A DNA stretch of 64,000 nt from Psychrobacter sp. BI730 (GCF_013414195.1 NZ_JAATTV010000002.1:62001-126000), one strand, 5' to 3'; shown: positions 9,410 through 18,828, counted from the first letter of the stretch. Translations and numbers: made by a program. The notes: a model not told the origin generated them from the sequence alone.

Positions 9410-9462
9410 ATCTAAGCTGCTATCCAGTAAGCTATGATTTAAGTGGTAAAGATAAGTAGTAT

Positions 9463-9494
9463 AAAAAAGCCCTCTGGAATGTGAGGGCTTTTTT
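9463..9494 (+). terminator. Intrinsic terminator of mdh
   Basis: Stem AAAAAAGCCCTC (9463-9474) / GAGGGCTTTTTT (9483-9494) with an 8-base loop. Confidence 0.92.
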
Positions 9495-9704
9495 TATGTC
9501 TATAAGGAATGGGTAAGCGAAAATAATCTATGTCACTATCTTAAATGGATAAAAGCGATTTACCGTTAATACAATTGATAACGTTAGATAAACGTTGATT
9601 AACAGCTATTAAAATAAAGCTTGCTACAATGAATATGTCAATTTGAATAATAAGCACATTAAACAATAAGTACGACCATATTCGTACCATTTAAGGAGAA
9701 AGTT

Positions 9705-9944
9705 ATGTTGGGTGAACCAGAATATAGTATGAATGAGTTATTTGCTCAGTTAGGTCTAGATAGCTCTGATGAAGCAATTGATGATTTTATCGCAGCAAAC
9801 CAACTAGCTAGCGAAGAAAAACTGACAGAGGCTAGCATTTGGACGGATAATCAGCGTATGTTCCTGCAAGAAGAATGGCAAAAAGATGCCGCATGGGTAG
9901 AAACCATCGATGAGCTAAATGTCCGTTTACATCCTGATGCATAA
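9705..9944 (+). CDS. DUF2789 family protein
   Basis: 79-residue acidic soluble protein. The N-terminal SMNELFAQLGLDSSDEAIDDF, a central WTDNQRMFLQEEWQKD and the final WVETIDELNVRL fit the DUF2789 pattern, a small helical family of unknown function common in gammaproteobacteria. AAGGAGAAAG lies directly before the ATG and makes the start secure. It is a single gene between the mdh terminator and a bidirectional terminator shared with ribF. Confidence 0.85.
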   Translation: MLGEPEYSMNELFAQLGLDSSDEAIDDFIAANQLASEEKLTEASIWTDNQRMFLQEEWQKDAAWVETIDELNVRLHPDA

Positions 9945-9960
9945 AAGTTTATCAAGAGAT

Positions 9961-9999
9961 AAAAAACCCCGCAATAGTCTGAATATCGCGGGGTTTTTT
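9961..9999. terminator. Bidirectional terminator between DUF2789 gene and ribF
   Basis: AAAAAACCCCGC (9961-9972) pairs with GCGGGGTTTTTT (9988-9999) over a 15-base loop; T-rich on both strands, placed between convergent genes. Confidence 0.93.
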
Positions 10000-10021
10000 A
10001 TGTCTGGAGTAACACTAAAAA

Positions 10022-11104
10022 TCAAATTTGCTTTTCGCGCCACTCAAGTAGATCTGCAACGTCTTGATGAATACCCGCTTTTAATGCTTCTATTCCATCA
10101 TAGCGACGCTCACCGTGCAAAAAGTGTAGGAAACGTACGTGTAAATTCAGTCCGTACAAATCAGCTTGCAACTGCGGAAAGTGGACTTCTAGTCGCCAGT
10201 CATCACCTTTATCAACAGAAGGTCTTTTGCCAATATTAGCCGTGCCAAACAAACTATGCGGACGCAATCCGGCAACACCTGTATGACCATCGGAGGCAAG
10301 CGTAGTCAAGCCATTAGCGATCACATTACCATTATCATCTAAGCTCACCACATCGACTGCAAAAATACCATACAGGGCAGGCTTTATACGCTGCAAATCG
10401 ATATTGGCGGTAGGGAAGTTCATAGTACGACCTATCTGATCGCCACGGACGACGGTTCCTGTGATGGCATAGTCACGACCAAGTAACCTGTTTGCCGCTT
10501 GAATGTCGCCTGCCAATAATAAATCACGAACGCGAGTAGAGCTGATACGTGCAGCGTCGTTATCGATAATATCGATACTGCCGCTATCAATGCGATCGTT
10601 ATTAGTATGACCATCAGTGACCGTATGCAGGTTAGTCACATCCAAACCATAATCACGCAAAAACTGACTGTCGCCAGTACGGTCATGGCCGAAGCGAAAG
10701 TCATCGCCCAGCACCAACGCTTTTACGTTCAAACGCTTGGCTAATATATCGGCAAATGCTTGTGCTGATAGCGAGCGAAATTCTGTATCAAAACCTGCTA
10801 CGATCAATGTTTCAACACCATATTCTGCCAGCAGTGCTTGCTTCTCTGCCAGATTGGTCAGGCGCGCAGGCGCTTTAGCAGGTGCAAAAAACTCGCGTGG
10901 CTGCGGCTCAAATATCATGACCGCCGCACCCAAATTTTGGGTATGTACAATCTCACGAACTTGGGCTAGCATGGCTTGGTGACCAAGGTGCACACCGTCG
11001 AAATTGCCGATAGTGAGCACGCAAGATGCCAACTCTACTGGGACAGTGTCCGTAGATGAAGAATGTGGCGACGAAATCAGTTGCTCAAGAAAATAGGTTT
11101 TCAT
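10022..11104 (-). CDS. ribF: Bifunctional riboflavin kinase / FAD synthetase
   Basis: Makes FMN from riboflavin and then FAD from FMN. The N-terminal nucleotidyltransferase half has LTIGNFDGVHLGHQAML (the GxFDGxHxGH motif, about residues 31-47) and later ISSTRVRDLL; the C-terminal kinase half has the GRDYAITGTVVRGDQIGRT loop and the FPTANIDL (PTAN) motif. At 360 residues it is longer than the usual 310-320, partly through an insertion in the middle (about 165-185, Asp/Asn/Ile rich). The gene is isolated here: in E. coli ribF stands before ileS and lspA, which are not in the window, although murJ lies 1.6 kb further on, as the murJ-ribF pair does in many bacteria. Confidence 0.95.
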   Translation of the reverse strand: MKTYFLEQLISSPHSSSTDTVPVELASCVLTIGNFDGVHLGHQAMLAQVREIVHTQNLGAAVMIFEPQPREFFAPAKAPARLTNLAEKQALLAEYGVETLIVAGFDTEFRSLSAQAFADILAKRLNVKALVLGDDFRFGHDRTGDSQFLRDYGLDVTNLHTVTDGHTNNDRIDSGSIDIIDNDAARISSTRVRDLLLAGDIQAANRLLGRDYAITGTVVRGDQIGRTMNFPTANIDLQRIKPALYGIFAVDVVSLDDNGNVIANGLTTLASDGHTGVAGLRPHSLFGTANIGKRPSVDKGDDWRLEVHFPQLQADLYGLNLHVRFLHFLHGERRYDGIEALKAGIHQDVADLLEWREKQI

Positions 11105-11307
11105 AAGTTTTCAGCTATGATGAGACCAAATAAAAAACGAAAAAACACATCTATGCTTAAAATTGATGTGTCTAAAACCAGCCATTATAAAGTAAAATAG
11201 CCACACTAACATCCTATAGTCTACGTGTAATGCAAGTATGGCACGTAGGGTAGCTATTCTTTATTGCCAATAATGCTAACAACAATCCCGACAACGATGG
11301 AGATCTT

Positions 11308-11928
11308 ATGTCTGCTGCTGCCTTGAATACCATACCAACCGACCTATCGACATATCAGCTTACCGATCAGTTCGTTGTGCAGCGTGCAAGTAAAGAAGAT
11401 TTAGCAGAAGTCTTAGCCATTTATAATCAAAGCATACCGGGCAAACAAGCAACAGCCAATCTTGCATTGGTTACGCTAGAGGAGCGTGCCGCTTGGTTTG
11501 AAGAGCATTTGGATAGCGCAACCAGACCGATATATGTAGTCAAAGCACTATCATCAGATGATGTAGATCAAACAAAGGCACCGATAGTCGCATGGGGCAG
11601 CTTTAGCGATTTGTACGCACGTACGGCCTATCACATCAGTACCGAGATTAGCATCTATCTAAATCAAGATTATCAGGGTAAAGGATTAGGCAGTTTGCTG
11701 ACCCGTTGGATGTTGACGCAAGCACCAAGCCTAGGTATTCGAAATATCATCGCCCTTGTCTTTGCTCATAACCATCCAAGCTTAGGATTATTTCGTAAGC
11801 TTGGCTTTGAGCAATGGGGTTATATGCCCGAAGTTTGCGATATGGAAGGGTTTATCGCTGATGTTGTGATGCTTGGCAAAGCAGTCACGTCAGACGATAT
11901 TTTAGATAAAGCACCTGAAACAATTTAA
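11308..11928 (+). CDS. GNAT-family N-acetyltransferase
   Basis: 206 residues with a single GNAT domain. The acetyl-CoA binding motif is YQGKGLGSLLTRWML (about residues 116-130) and a NHPSLGLFRKLGFEQWG segment follows, as in phosphinothricin or methionine-sulfone acetyltransferase-like members. The N-terminal IYNQSIPGKQATANL also resembles that group. The acceptor cannot be told; small amino-acid-like toxins or peptides are typical. AGATCTT precedes the ATG weakly. Convergent with the lipoprotein gene, with only 11 bases between the two. Confidence 0.85.
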   Translation: MSAAALNTIPTDLSTYQLTDQFVVQRASKEDLAEVLAIYNQSIPGKQATANLALVTLEERAAWFEEHLDSATRPIYVVKALSSDDVDQTKAPIVAWGSFSDLYARTAYHISTEISIYLNQDYQGKGLGSLLTRWMLTQAPSLGIRNIIALVFAHNHPSLGLFRKLGFEQWGYMPEVCDMEGFIADVVMLGKAVTSDDILDKAPETI

Positions 11929-11939
11929 CTTAAAACGCT

Positions 11940-12563
11940 CTAACCTAAAATCTTCCATTGACCTTCTATCTTCTGTAGCTGGTAGGTCAGTGGTGCAGGT
12001 TCGCTCTGTCCTTTTAGCATCAGCTCGCCAGTGATGGTGGCACGAGTTTTATCATCATTATATTTGGTATCAGTAATCGTAACGCCATCCACCGTTTGCT
12101 GAAACGCAGACTGGGTGTTGGCAAGCTCTTCTTCGAAGTTTGCCATATCGACTTGGTAATATGACGCCGCATCCTTCACATCACCGTAATATAAGCTGTT
12201 TAGTGCTTGCTTGACAGTATCCTCTGGCGTACCGGCTTGAGTTGGGTTGGTCACTAGGCTTTTTTGTTCGGTCGCATCAGTGACTGGATTAATATTGTCA
12301 CTCTCAATCGCTGTCTTATCTTCATCGCTATCTGTCATTTCGCCTGTTTCGCTAGCACTGTCATCGGTCATTGCTTGGTCAGTTGTATCATTGTCTAATG
12401 TGAGGTCTTCTGAGGTATCAACAGTCGCTGCCACATCTTCATTATCGGTAGCAGTTTCAGCCGACTCATTATTGCTACAACCGCTAATAAGGAGTCCAGT
12501 GCTTAGTACACCAGTTGCTAGCAGAATTGGTAAGCGCTGAAAGATTGGCTGTTTCGTTGTCAT
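11940..12563 (-). CDS. Putative lipoprotein with C-terminal DUF4878-like domain
   Basis: A 207-residue secreted protein. The signal ends in a lipobox LISGC (Cys near residue 29 of this start), so it should be lipid-anchored. A very acidic Thr/Asp/Glu/Ser-rich linker follows (about 30-115), then a compact domain with EDTVKQALNSLYYGDVKDAA and TYQLQKIEGQWKILG that resembles DUF4878/NTF2-like lipoproteins. An upstream TTG at 12575 opens the frame, but GAGG sits 6 bases before the ATG at 12563, so that start is chosen. Function unknown. Confidence 0.75.
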   Translation of the reverse strand: MTTKQPIFQRLPILLATGVLSTGLLISGCSNNESAETATDNEDVAATVDTSEDLTLDNDTTDQAMTDDSASETGEMTDSDEDKTAIESDNINPVTDATEQKSLVTNPTQAGTPEDTVKQALNSLYYGDVKDAASYYQVDMANFEEELANTQSAFQQTVDGVTITDTKYNDDKTRATITGELMLKGQSEPAPLTYQLQKIEGQWKILG

Positions 12564-12692
12564 ATCAAACCTCAAATGTCATGTATTCATTAATGATCTA
12601 TTATGACAATTATTAGCAGCACGCATTGTCATTTCTCATAACAGGCTTGTTTTGGTTTCGTAAGCCCGTAATGAGTTTGCTTATACTTTATC

Positions 12693-14243
12693 CTAACCGT
12701 GCTTTAGCTGACGCGGACGGAAACCAGTCGCTAGCAATACCACACCGTAAACCAGCGCTCCGACGGCACACATAATAATCAGCGCGACGATACGTTGCCA
12801 CTGAGCTTCATCGGTAGGAAAATAAGGTAGCATAAAATAAAGCACGCCAATCATAGAGCCAGTCGAGATAACAAACTGCGTAAACAGCTTTTTCCAATGC
12901 GGACCGAAACGGAAAATATCACGCTTATGTAAGAAGTAATATAGCAGGCCTGCGTTTACAAAAGCAGCGCCAGTCGTAGCCAAAGCTAGACCACCATGTA
13001 GTGGTATCTCTAAGAAATAGAATATCCCGATAAAAATAACACTAAAAATCATATTAGCGATGACAGAGATGATACCGATTTTGACAGGAGTTCTGGTGTC
13101 TTGACGCGCAAAAAATGCAGGGGCAAAGATCTTAATAAGCATAAATCCTAAGATACCACCTGCCATACTACGTAGGGCCAGCGAGCTCATCTGGGCGTCA
13201 CGTAAGGTAAACTCACCGCGTAAAAATAGTGCTTGCATCAATACATCTGCCAGTACAAATAGGGCAGCTGAGGCGGGGACCCCGACCAAGATGATAAGAC
13301 GTGCTGCCCAGTCGATGGTCTTTTTGAAACTGACATCGTCTTTTTGAGCTTCGCTTTTTGATAGGCTTGGTAATATAACAGTACCGATCGCCACACCAAT
13401 CAGACCCAATGGTAGCTCGCTCATACGTTCAGCTGCATAGAGCCAAGAGACGGAACCGCCAATCATTAACGAGGCAAAGATAGTGTTCAATAGTAAATTA
13501 ATCTGAGTGACAGAGACACCAAAGATAGCAGGTAGCATCAGTTTTAAAATTCGACGAACGCCTTCGTGCTGAAAATCAATCTTTGGCGCGACAAGCAGCT
13601 TTTGTTGCCAGAGCTGGGGCAGTTGAATTAAGAACTGTAGCAAACCTGCGATAGCAACGGCATAGCCAAGGGCCATAATAGGCGTATCAAACATCGGCGC
13701 AAAAATCAGTGCCCCACCAATCATACACAGGTTCAATAACACGGGCGCAAACGCCGGTGCTGCAAAACGACCGTAGCTTTGTAGAATGCCACTCGCAAAG
13801 GCTGTCATAGAAATGAATAGCAGATACGGAAAGGTAAGACGTAGCAACTCAGCGGTAATGGCAAACTTGTTGGGTTGATCGGCAAATCCAGGGGCAAACA
13901 ATGTCACCACCCAAGGTGCGATTAAGATGACCACCACTGTCAGCATTGATAGCACTAGTAACAATGCGCCCGAGGTACGACTGACCAAGATCTGCACTTG
14001 TTGTAAGCTGTACTTTTCTTTGTATTCAGACAGTACTGGCACGAAAGCTTGGCTAAACGCACCTTCTGCAAACAGTCGTCGTAAGAAGTTTGGGATTTTG
14101 AAGGCGACCAAAAAGGCATCCATCAAACCACCTGCACCAAAAACCCCTAGCAATACAACATCACGTACCAAACCTAAAATACGCGATAACATGGTCATAC
14201 TACTGACCACCATGGTTGAACGAAATAACCGACTTTTTGCCAT
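12693..14243 (-). CDS. murJ: Lipid II flippase MurJ
   Basis: Inner-membrane MOP-superfamily protein that moves lipid II to the periplasmic face. 516 residues with about 14 hydrophobic segments. Typical features are the N-terminal SRILGLVRDVVLLGVFGAG, FRRLFAEGAFSQAFVPVLSEYK and AERMSELPLGLIGVAIGTVILPSLSK. Length and motifs are normal for the family. AGGTTCAC precedes the ATG. ribF lies beyond on the same strand, separated by a divergent insertion of two genes. Confidence 0.95.
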   Translation of the reverse strand: MAKSRLFRSTMVVSSMTMLSRILGLVRDVVLLGVFGAGGLMDAFLVAFKIPNFLRRLFAEGAFSQAFVPVLSEYKEKYSLQQVQILVSRTSGALLLVLSMLTVVVILIAPWVVTLFAPGFADQPNKFAITAELLRLTFPYLLFISMTAFASGILQSYGRFAAPAFAPVLLNLCMIGGALIFAPMFDTPIMALGYAVAIAGLLQFLIQLPQLWQQKLLVAPKIDFQHEGVRRILKLMLPAIFGVSVTQINLLLNTIFASLMIGGSVSWLYAAERMSELPLGLIGVAIGTVILPSLSKSEAQKDDVSFKKTIDWAARLIILVGVPASAALFVLADVLMQALFLRGEFTLRDAQMSSLALRSMAGGILGFMLIKIFAPAFFARQDTRTPVKIGIISVIANMIFSVIFIGIFYFLEIPLHGGLALATTGAAFVNAGLLYYFLHKRDIFRFGPHWKKLFTQFVISTGSMIGVLYFMLPYFPTDEAQWQRIVALIIMCAVGALVYGVVLLATGFRPRQLKHG

Positions 14244-14385
14244 GTGAACCTATCTTGCCAAGTTGTATATTGAGTTATGTGCTGATGTGATATGGATAAA
14301 AAACTGACGAATTATATCACTTTCACCATTGAGATAAATGGATTGAGTGTGGAATATGATATGTGGAAAACTGAGACTTCTTACC

Positions 14386-14904
14386 TTAGATCGTTTTATA
14401 AATTTCGTTTAGTATTTGAAATAACTGAGCCCGCTTATCAATCATAGATTCTCTATAGCTAGCTGCGTCATTTTCATCAAAAGGCATATCTAAAGATGCT
14501 ACTCTTTTTCTGAAGGCTATCACTGTTTCACCATATAATCTTAGTGAAACTGAAGCTTCGCTATAACCAAATAGCAATAATAAGGATTCTGCTGTAGTCA
14601 ATTCACTAAAGCTATTGAATAGATCATGTTGAGCATCTAATAAAATGTTTGATTTGGGAACAGAGCTATCTAGTATTAACCTTCTACGCCAATCAGAATA
14701 TAGTGACCAATACCTTAAAGCAACGTTATTGAAAGTTTCTACTTTTTCTGCGACTTCTTTTAGCATCTCAAATTCACGTGCAACTTTAGCTTTCTTTTGA
14801 TCGTTACGATGTTGAGTTGTAGACAGAACAAAAGTAATAATGCCTGTTATAAGTGCACCCAAGCCAATCTTAACTGCTGAATCAACTACCTCAATCCAAG
14901 TCAT
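14386..14904 (-). CDS. Membrane-anchored hypothetical protein
   Basis: 172 residues with one N-terminal membrane helix (about residues 10-29, VKIGLGALITGIITFVLST) followed by a charged helical region HRNDQKKAKVAREFEMLKEV that probably forms a cytoplasmic or periplasmic coiled coil, and an otherwise helical soluble part. No known motif. It stands between murJ and ampD, 24 bases behind ampD on the same strand. Its codon use is more AT-rich than that of its neighbours, which suggests later arrival. I do not recognise the family; single-TM proteins of this build are common in accessory regions, but I see no partner gene to support a defence role. Confidence 0.6.
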   Translation of the reverse strand: MTWIEVVDSAVKIGLGALITGIITFVLSTTQHRNDQKKAKVAREFEMLKEVAEKVETFNNVALRYWSLYSDWRRRLILDSSVPKSNILLDAQHDLFNSFSELTTAESLLLLFGYSEASVSLRLYGETVIAFRKRVASLDMPFDENDAASYRESMIDKRAQLFQILNEIYKTI

Positions 14905-14928
14905 AAATTCTCCAGACAGTAATTCATA

Positions 14929-15549
14929 TTAGACCACTTCCTGCTTTAATAAGTTCGAGATACTCTCACGCAACCTTGCCCATTCAAAATAATCACCAGG
15001 GTCAGTTTTACGCCCAGGCGCGATATCGCTATGGCCTGTCAAGTGGCGACGTGTTTTGGGGTAGGCCTTATAAATAGCGGCAATTACGTCGGCTAGCTGC
15101 TCATATTGAGCAGAGGTGAAGGACACAAAATCCGACCCTTCAAGCTCGATGCCAATGCTATAATCATTACATTCAGGTCGACCCAAGTAGCTAGACCGCC
15201 CGGCATGCCACGCCCGTTCGTTGAAATTGACGAACTGAGTGATAGCGCCATCACGTTCGATAAATAAATGCGCTGATACTTCCGCGCCTTTAATTGTTTG
15301 AAAGTAAGGATGAGTATCCCAGTCTAATTGATTAGTGAACAATGCTTTCACGTAATGCGTACCATTAGTGTCGCAGGCACCAAATTCATTCGGTGGTAGG
15401 CTGATATTGTGTACGACGATTGCGTCAATACTTAAACCTTTTGGCCTTACATTATAATTAGGTGAAGCCAACCAAGTGGCTGCCGAAAGTAGACCATCTT
15501 TGATGGACATTGGCGACGTAGGTGATGAGTTTGGTGATAATACGGGCAT
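14929..15549 (-). CDS. ampD: 1,6-anhydro-N-acetylmuramyl-L-alanine amidase AmpD
   Basis: Cytoplasmic zinc amidase that strips the peptide from anhydro-muropeptides during wall recycling and so keeps AmpR-type inducers low. Amidase_2 fold with the first zinc His in IVVHNISLPP (His47), the conserved WHAGRSSYLGRPECND block, IGIELEG, and LTGHSDIAPGRKTDPGDYF carrying the other zinc ligands and the catalytic Lys. 206 residues, slightly longer than the E. coli 183, through about 20 extra N-terminal residues. No ampE follows; the next gene downstream is the orphan membrane protein. Confidence 0.95.
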   Translation of the reverse strand: MPVLSPNSSPTSPMSIKDGLLSAATWLASPNYNVRPKGLSIDAIVVHNISLPPNEFGACDTNGTHYVKALFTNQLDWDTHPYFQTIKGAEVSAHLFIERDGAITQFVNFNERAWHAGRSSYLGRPECNDYSIGIELEGSDFVSFTSAQYEQLADVIAAIYKAYPKTRRHLTGHSDIAPGRKTDPGDYFEWARLRESISNLLKQEVV

Positions 15550-15700
15550 AATGCTCTCTTTTTATACTAGTATTGATAATGGTGTGATAAACAATCTATC
15601 TAAGTAGCTAAATGATAGTGGGCGATGCGTTTGATTTTTTGACCCAGAAACTTTAATAACGCTGATAGCGTATGAATAATAACGTGCGAGATTCTACCTC

Positions 15701-17863
15701 ATGTCTATAAAACTGACGTCCATACCTATCGATTGTACGCTAATGACCATTGGCCTGCGAGCACGTCTGCCATTGGCTATAGCAGGGCTGCTACTCTCAG
15801 CTCAAACACAGGCATTTTTACCAACGCCGCTGTCTGTCCTTGAATCAGATGCATTGTCACCTGACGCATCTAGCTTAGCACCTACTAGCACAGCACCTGC
15901 TTATTCTAATTCAGATGCATTATCTGAGTCGGGTAGCATCAGTAGTGCTGAACCTAACATTCAAAAGAGTATTTTATCTGAATCAAGCTTAGCGACAGAA
16001 CAGTTGCTATCAACATGGCGTCAGCAAGTAAAAACAGACAAGTTGGCACAGCATACAACATGGCGACGCTTGTTGTATTTTTACGATAATAAAAACAGCG
16101 TATTGGGTAAAAAGAAAACCGAGAGTTTGGTTGATGATCCGAGCTTTTTTCTAAGCAAAAATGGTCAACGAGATTCAGGTGCAGAGTTAGATGCAATGCT
16201 TGTGGCACTTGCCCAAGAGTTGGTGTCATCATCAGCGACTGATAACGACCAAGCCAAAACTAATACCAATAATAATTCTGTCTTATGTCGTTTTCCAGCG
16301 CGAGTGGCGTGGTTAGCAAAGGTGCTAGCGATCGATGCTGCAAGTCTATCTGCTGACTGTCCAGAGCTGGATGAATGGATGCAGACCATTGCACCTGAGC
16401 AGCTATCTATCATGTTTGCGCAGGAGTATTTGGATAATCCGCTCTCTGCATTTGCTCATACGCTGTTACGCATTGACTCAAAAGCAAGCATCGCCGATCC
16501 AAACCAAATCGATAAGGCTTATGCGCTGAACTACACGGTAGACGGTGATCCAAACGACAGTTTTCCAGTCTATGCTACCAAGTCAATGATTGGCAGCTAC
16601 AACAGCGCTATCGAAATTGACCCATATCCAGAGATGCTAGCGAAATACCTGCAAGATGATGAACGTGATACGTGGACATATCAGTTGAGTCTGACGCCAG
16701 CGGAAGTTCAGCAGATTATGCGCCACGTTTGGGAAACCAAAGCGTTAAAAATGCCGTATTACTTTACCACGGACAATTGTGCTTCTGAGATTCTACGTCT
16801 TATTGATGTGGTCCGTCCGCAGCAAAACTTACTGAGCCAATTGTCTTATGCAGTCGTGCCTTCTGATGTGATTCAACTATTAAATGATGAGCAGTTACTG
16901 GCAAGTACCACTTATACACCTGCTGATAATACCTTACGTCAAAATCAGCTCAATGAGAAAAAACAACAGCGCGCGCAGTTGGGCTATCATAATAGTGCCA
17001 AACAAACCGTGAATGAGATCAAGTCTGCGCAGCTTAACCCTGTATCGAGCATGTCAGATGATGGGCAAACACTACTCAAGAGTCAAATCGACGTATCGGA
17101 TAATAATCCAATAGACAGGCATCCGCTACAGTTGGGCACGATAGGTATAGGGCAGCGTGGCGACGATGACTATATGGATATTGGGTTTCGAGCGGGGTTT
17201 CATGATACGCTTGACCACGCCTCAGGGTATCCACAGTTTTTTAACTTAGAAGGGCTGGCTGCGACATTACGACTGTATGACACAGGTGATAATAAGCCCA
17301 ATCAGCCAGATAGTGTGGTTTTGCAAAATGTCACTTTGATTCGTGGCCGCTCTTTTAACCCTGTCAATGCTGCCAAAAAAGGCAATACTTGGGGCGCTAG
17401 TATCGAGGCGACGCGAGTAAACGATGGATCGCAAGAGGCAGGTACGGATCATTTGGTCGGTAGCGTAGGTTACGAGAAAGGCTGGTCATGGGCATTTGGT
17501 ACACCAGCCGCAGGTACTGGTGAGATGCCGCCGCAACTGTGCTATACGTTTTTGGCAGGTACAGGACAAGTAGGACGCGGTATCAATAAAGGCTTTCGTC
17601 TAGGCGCAGGTATCAATGCTGGTTGCCGTTATCAGATTAACAATCAGTTACGCGCGCAAGCTGAATTGCAATTGCCATATTGGTATCATGGCAGCAGCGA
17701 TGAATCCAACGTCCGTGGCCATTATTGGCAACCAATCTCAAGCTTAGGGCTGCAATACGATATTGATAAAAAACAAGCATTACGTATCAATGCAAATTAC
17801 GAATGGCAAGAACGTATCGATGCCAACGATGATATACAGCTATCGTACAGACGGTATTTTTAG
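15701..17863 (+). CDS. DUF4105 (Lnb N-terminal domain) envelope protein with barrel-like C-terminus
   Basis: 720 residues. A signal-like segment (about residues 21-38, ending in QTQAF) is followed by a low-complexity Ser/Ala linker. Residues about 105-420 fit DUF4105: WRRLLYFYDN, LCRFPARVAWL, a His in FAHTLLRID and a Cys in DNCASEILRL, the two last being good candidates for papain-like catalytic residues. The C-terminal third (about 475-720) is made of alternating strands with many aromatic ends and finishes in SYRRYF, as outer-membrane beta-barrels do. I infer a periplasmic enzyme domain tethered to the outer membrane. Divergent from ampD. Confidence 0.75.
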   Translation: MSIKLTSIPIDCTLMTIGLRARLPLAIAGLLLSAQTQAFLPTPLSVLESDALSPDASSLAPTSTAPAYSNSDALSESGSISSAEPNIQKSILSESSLATEQLLSTWRQQVKTDKLAQHTTWRRLLYFYDNKNSVLGKKKTESLVDDPSFFLSKNGQRDSGAELDAMLVALAQELVSSSATDNDQAKTNTNNNSVLCRFPARVAWLAKVLAIDAASLSADCPELDEWMQTIAPEQLSIMFAQEYLDNPLSAFAHTLLRIDSKASIADPNQIDKAYALNYTVDGDPNDSFPVYATKSMIGSYNSAIEIDPYPEMLAKYLQDDERDTWTYQLSLTPAEVQQIMRHVWETKALKMPYYFTTDNCASEILRLIDVVRPQQNLLSQLSYAVVPSDVIQLLNDEQLLASTTYTPADNTLRQNQLNEKKQQRAQLGYHNSAKQTVNEIKSAQLNPVSSMSDDGQTLLKSQIDVSDNNPIDRHPLQLGTIGIGQRGDDDYMDIGFRAGFHDTLDHASGYPQFFNLEGLAATLRLYDTGDNKPNQPDSVVLQNVTLIRGRSFNPVNAAKKGNTWGASIEATRVNDGSQEAGTDHLVGSVGYEKGWSWAFGTPAAGTGEMPPQLCYTFLAGTGQVGRGINKGFRLGAGINAGCRYQINNQLRAQAELQLPYWYHGSSDESNVRGHYWQPISSLGLQYDIDKKQALRINANYEWQERIDANDDIQLSYRRYF

Positions 17864-17870
17864 TCACTGA

Positions 17871-17922
17871 TTTAGACATTAATTTAGACATTAATTTAGA
17901 CATTAATTTAGACATTAATTTA
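17871..17922. repeat. Tandem repeat, four copies of a 13-bp unit
   Basis: TTTAGACATTAAT is repeated four times without a mismatch (17871, 17884, 17897, 17910) and a fifth decayed copy begins TTAAACA. It starts 8 bases after the stop of the DUF4105 gene and ends 66 bases before the next start. Confidence 0.95.
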
Positions 17923-17988
17923 AACAAGATGGCTTCTAAGTGCTGTAATGGTTGTATCAAGGAAGTTGTATAAAGGAAAACATGCTTT

Positions 17989-18828
17989 ATGAGTACGCAA
18001 AATTTACTAATTATTGGTCAAGGTGATATCGGCCTGCCAGTGACCAATAAACTTGCCCAAGATGGCTATTGTGTGACTGGGCTGGCTCGTAGTGAGCGCC
18101 GCCATTATGATTTGGTAGATAGTGCAGATTTTTTGCAGGCTGATGCGTTGACTTTGATGGCTGAGCAACTGCAAGCGTTTACTCATATTGCAATTATCGT
18201 CACCCCTGACGAGTATTCGACCAGCGGCTATCACGACAGTTATCTAGCGATTAGTCAGCATTTGGCAACGCTTGCTCCACAGCTTATTAAACTTGAGCGT
18301 GTGGTATTTATTTCTTCTACTGGTATCTATGGTCAGGATAATGGTGAGTGGATTGATGAGCATACTGCACCTGTTACGCCAGCGCGCGCTGCGTCAAAGG
18401 TCATATTGCAAGCAGAACAAGCGCTGCAACAAGGTTTTGGTGATAAAGCCATTATTATTCGCCCCAGTGGTATCTACGGTCGCGAGCGCTTAATGCGACT
18501 ACGTAAGGCTCGTGAGCCAAATAAAGATCCAGTGCCAGCTGAGCATTGGAGCAACCGCATCATGGATCGCGACTTGGTCAATATCATCGCCAAAGTGTTG
18601 ACGATAGAAACACCAAAGTCTGTCTATCTAGCGACGGACTATCGACCTGTTACTACGTTTGAGCTAGGGGTTTGGCTTAGTGAACAGGTTGGCGAGACAC
18701 CTCCTACTACTGATAATACAAAAACCTCAGTGACAGGAAAACGCTTGCACAGCAACATTCCGTTAGCTTGGCTTGATTATGCTGATTGGCAGACAGGCTA
18801 CCGCGATATTTTAAATTATCAAGAGTAA
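17989..18828 (+). CDS. NAD(P)-dependent SDR / epimerase-like protein
   Basis: 279-residue extended or atypical short-chain dehydrogenase. The Rossmann motif near the N-terminus is LLIIGQGDIGLPV (GxGxxG), RLVFISS-like strand appears as RVVFISSTGIYGQ, and the conserved IIRPSGIYG segment follows at about residue 155. The classical YxxxK is not evident at the usual place (AASKVILQAEQAL stands there with a Lys but without the Tyr), so catalytic activity is uncertain. This build is seen in NAD-dependent epimerase/dehydratase proteins of the YeeZ type. ATG follows AAGGAAAACATGCTTT. Confidence 0.8.
   Translation: MSTQNLLIIGQGDIGLPVTNKLAQDGYCVTGLARSERRHYDLVDSADFLQADALTLMAEQLQAFTHIAIIVTPDEYSTSGYHDSYLAISQHLATLAPQLIKLERVVFISSTGIYGQDNGEWIDEHTAPVTPARAASKVILQAEQALQQGFGDKAIIIRPSGIYGRERLMRLRKAREPNKDPVPAEHWSNRIMDRDLVNIIAKVLTIETPKSVYLATDYRPVTTFELGVWLSEQVGETPPTTDNTKTSVTGKRLHSNIPLAWLDYADWQTGYRDILNYQE

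Noticed and set aside
14386..14904. Antiphage defence gene
   Set aside because: Only the topology hints at it; no effector domain or partner gene is visible.
17871..17922. CRISPR-like array
   Set aside because: The 13-bp units follow each other without spacers and no cas gene is near.
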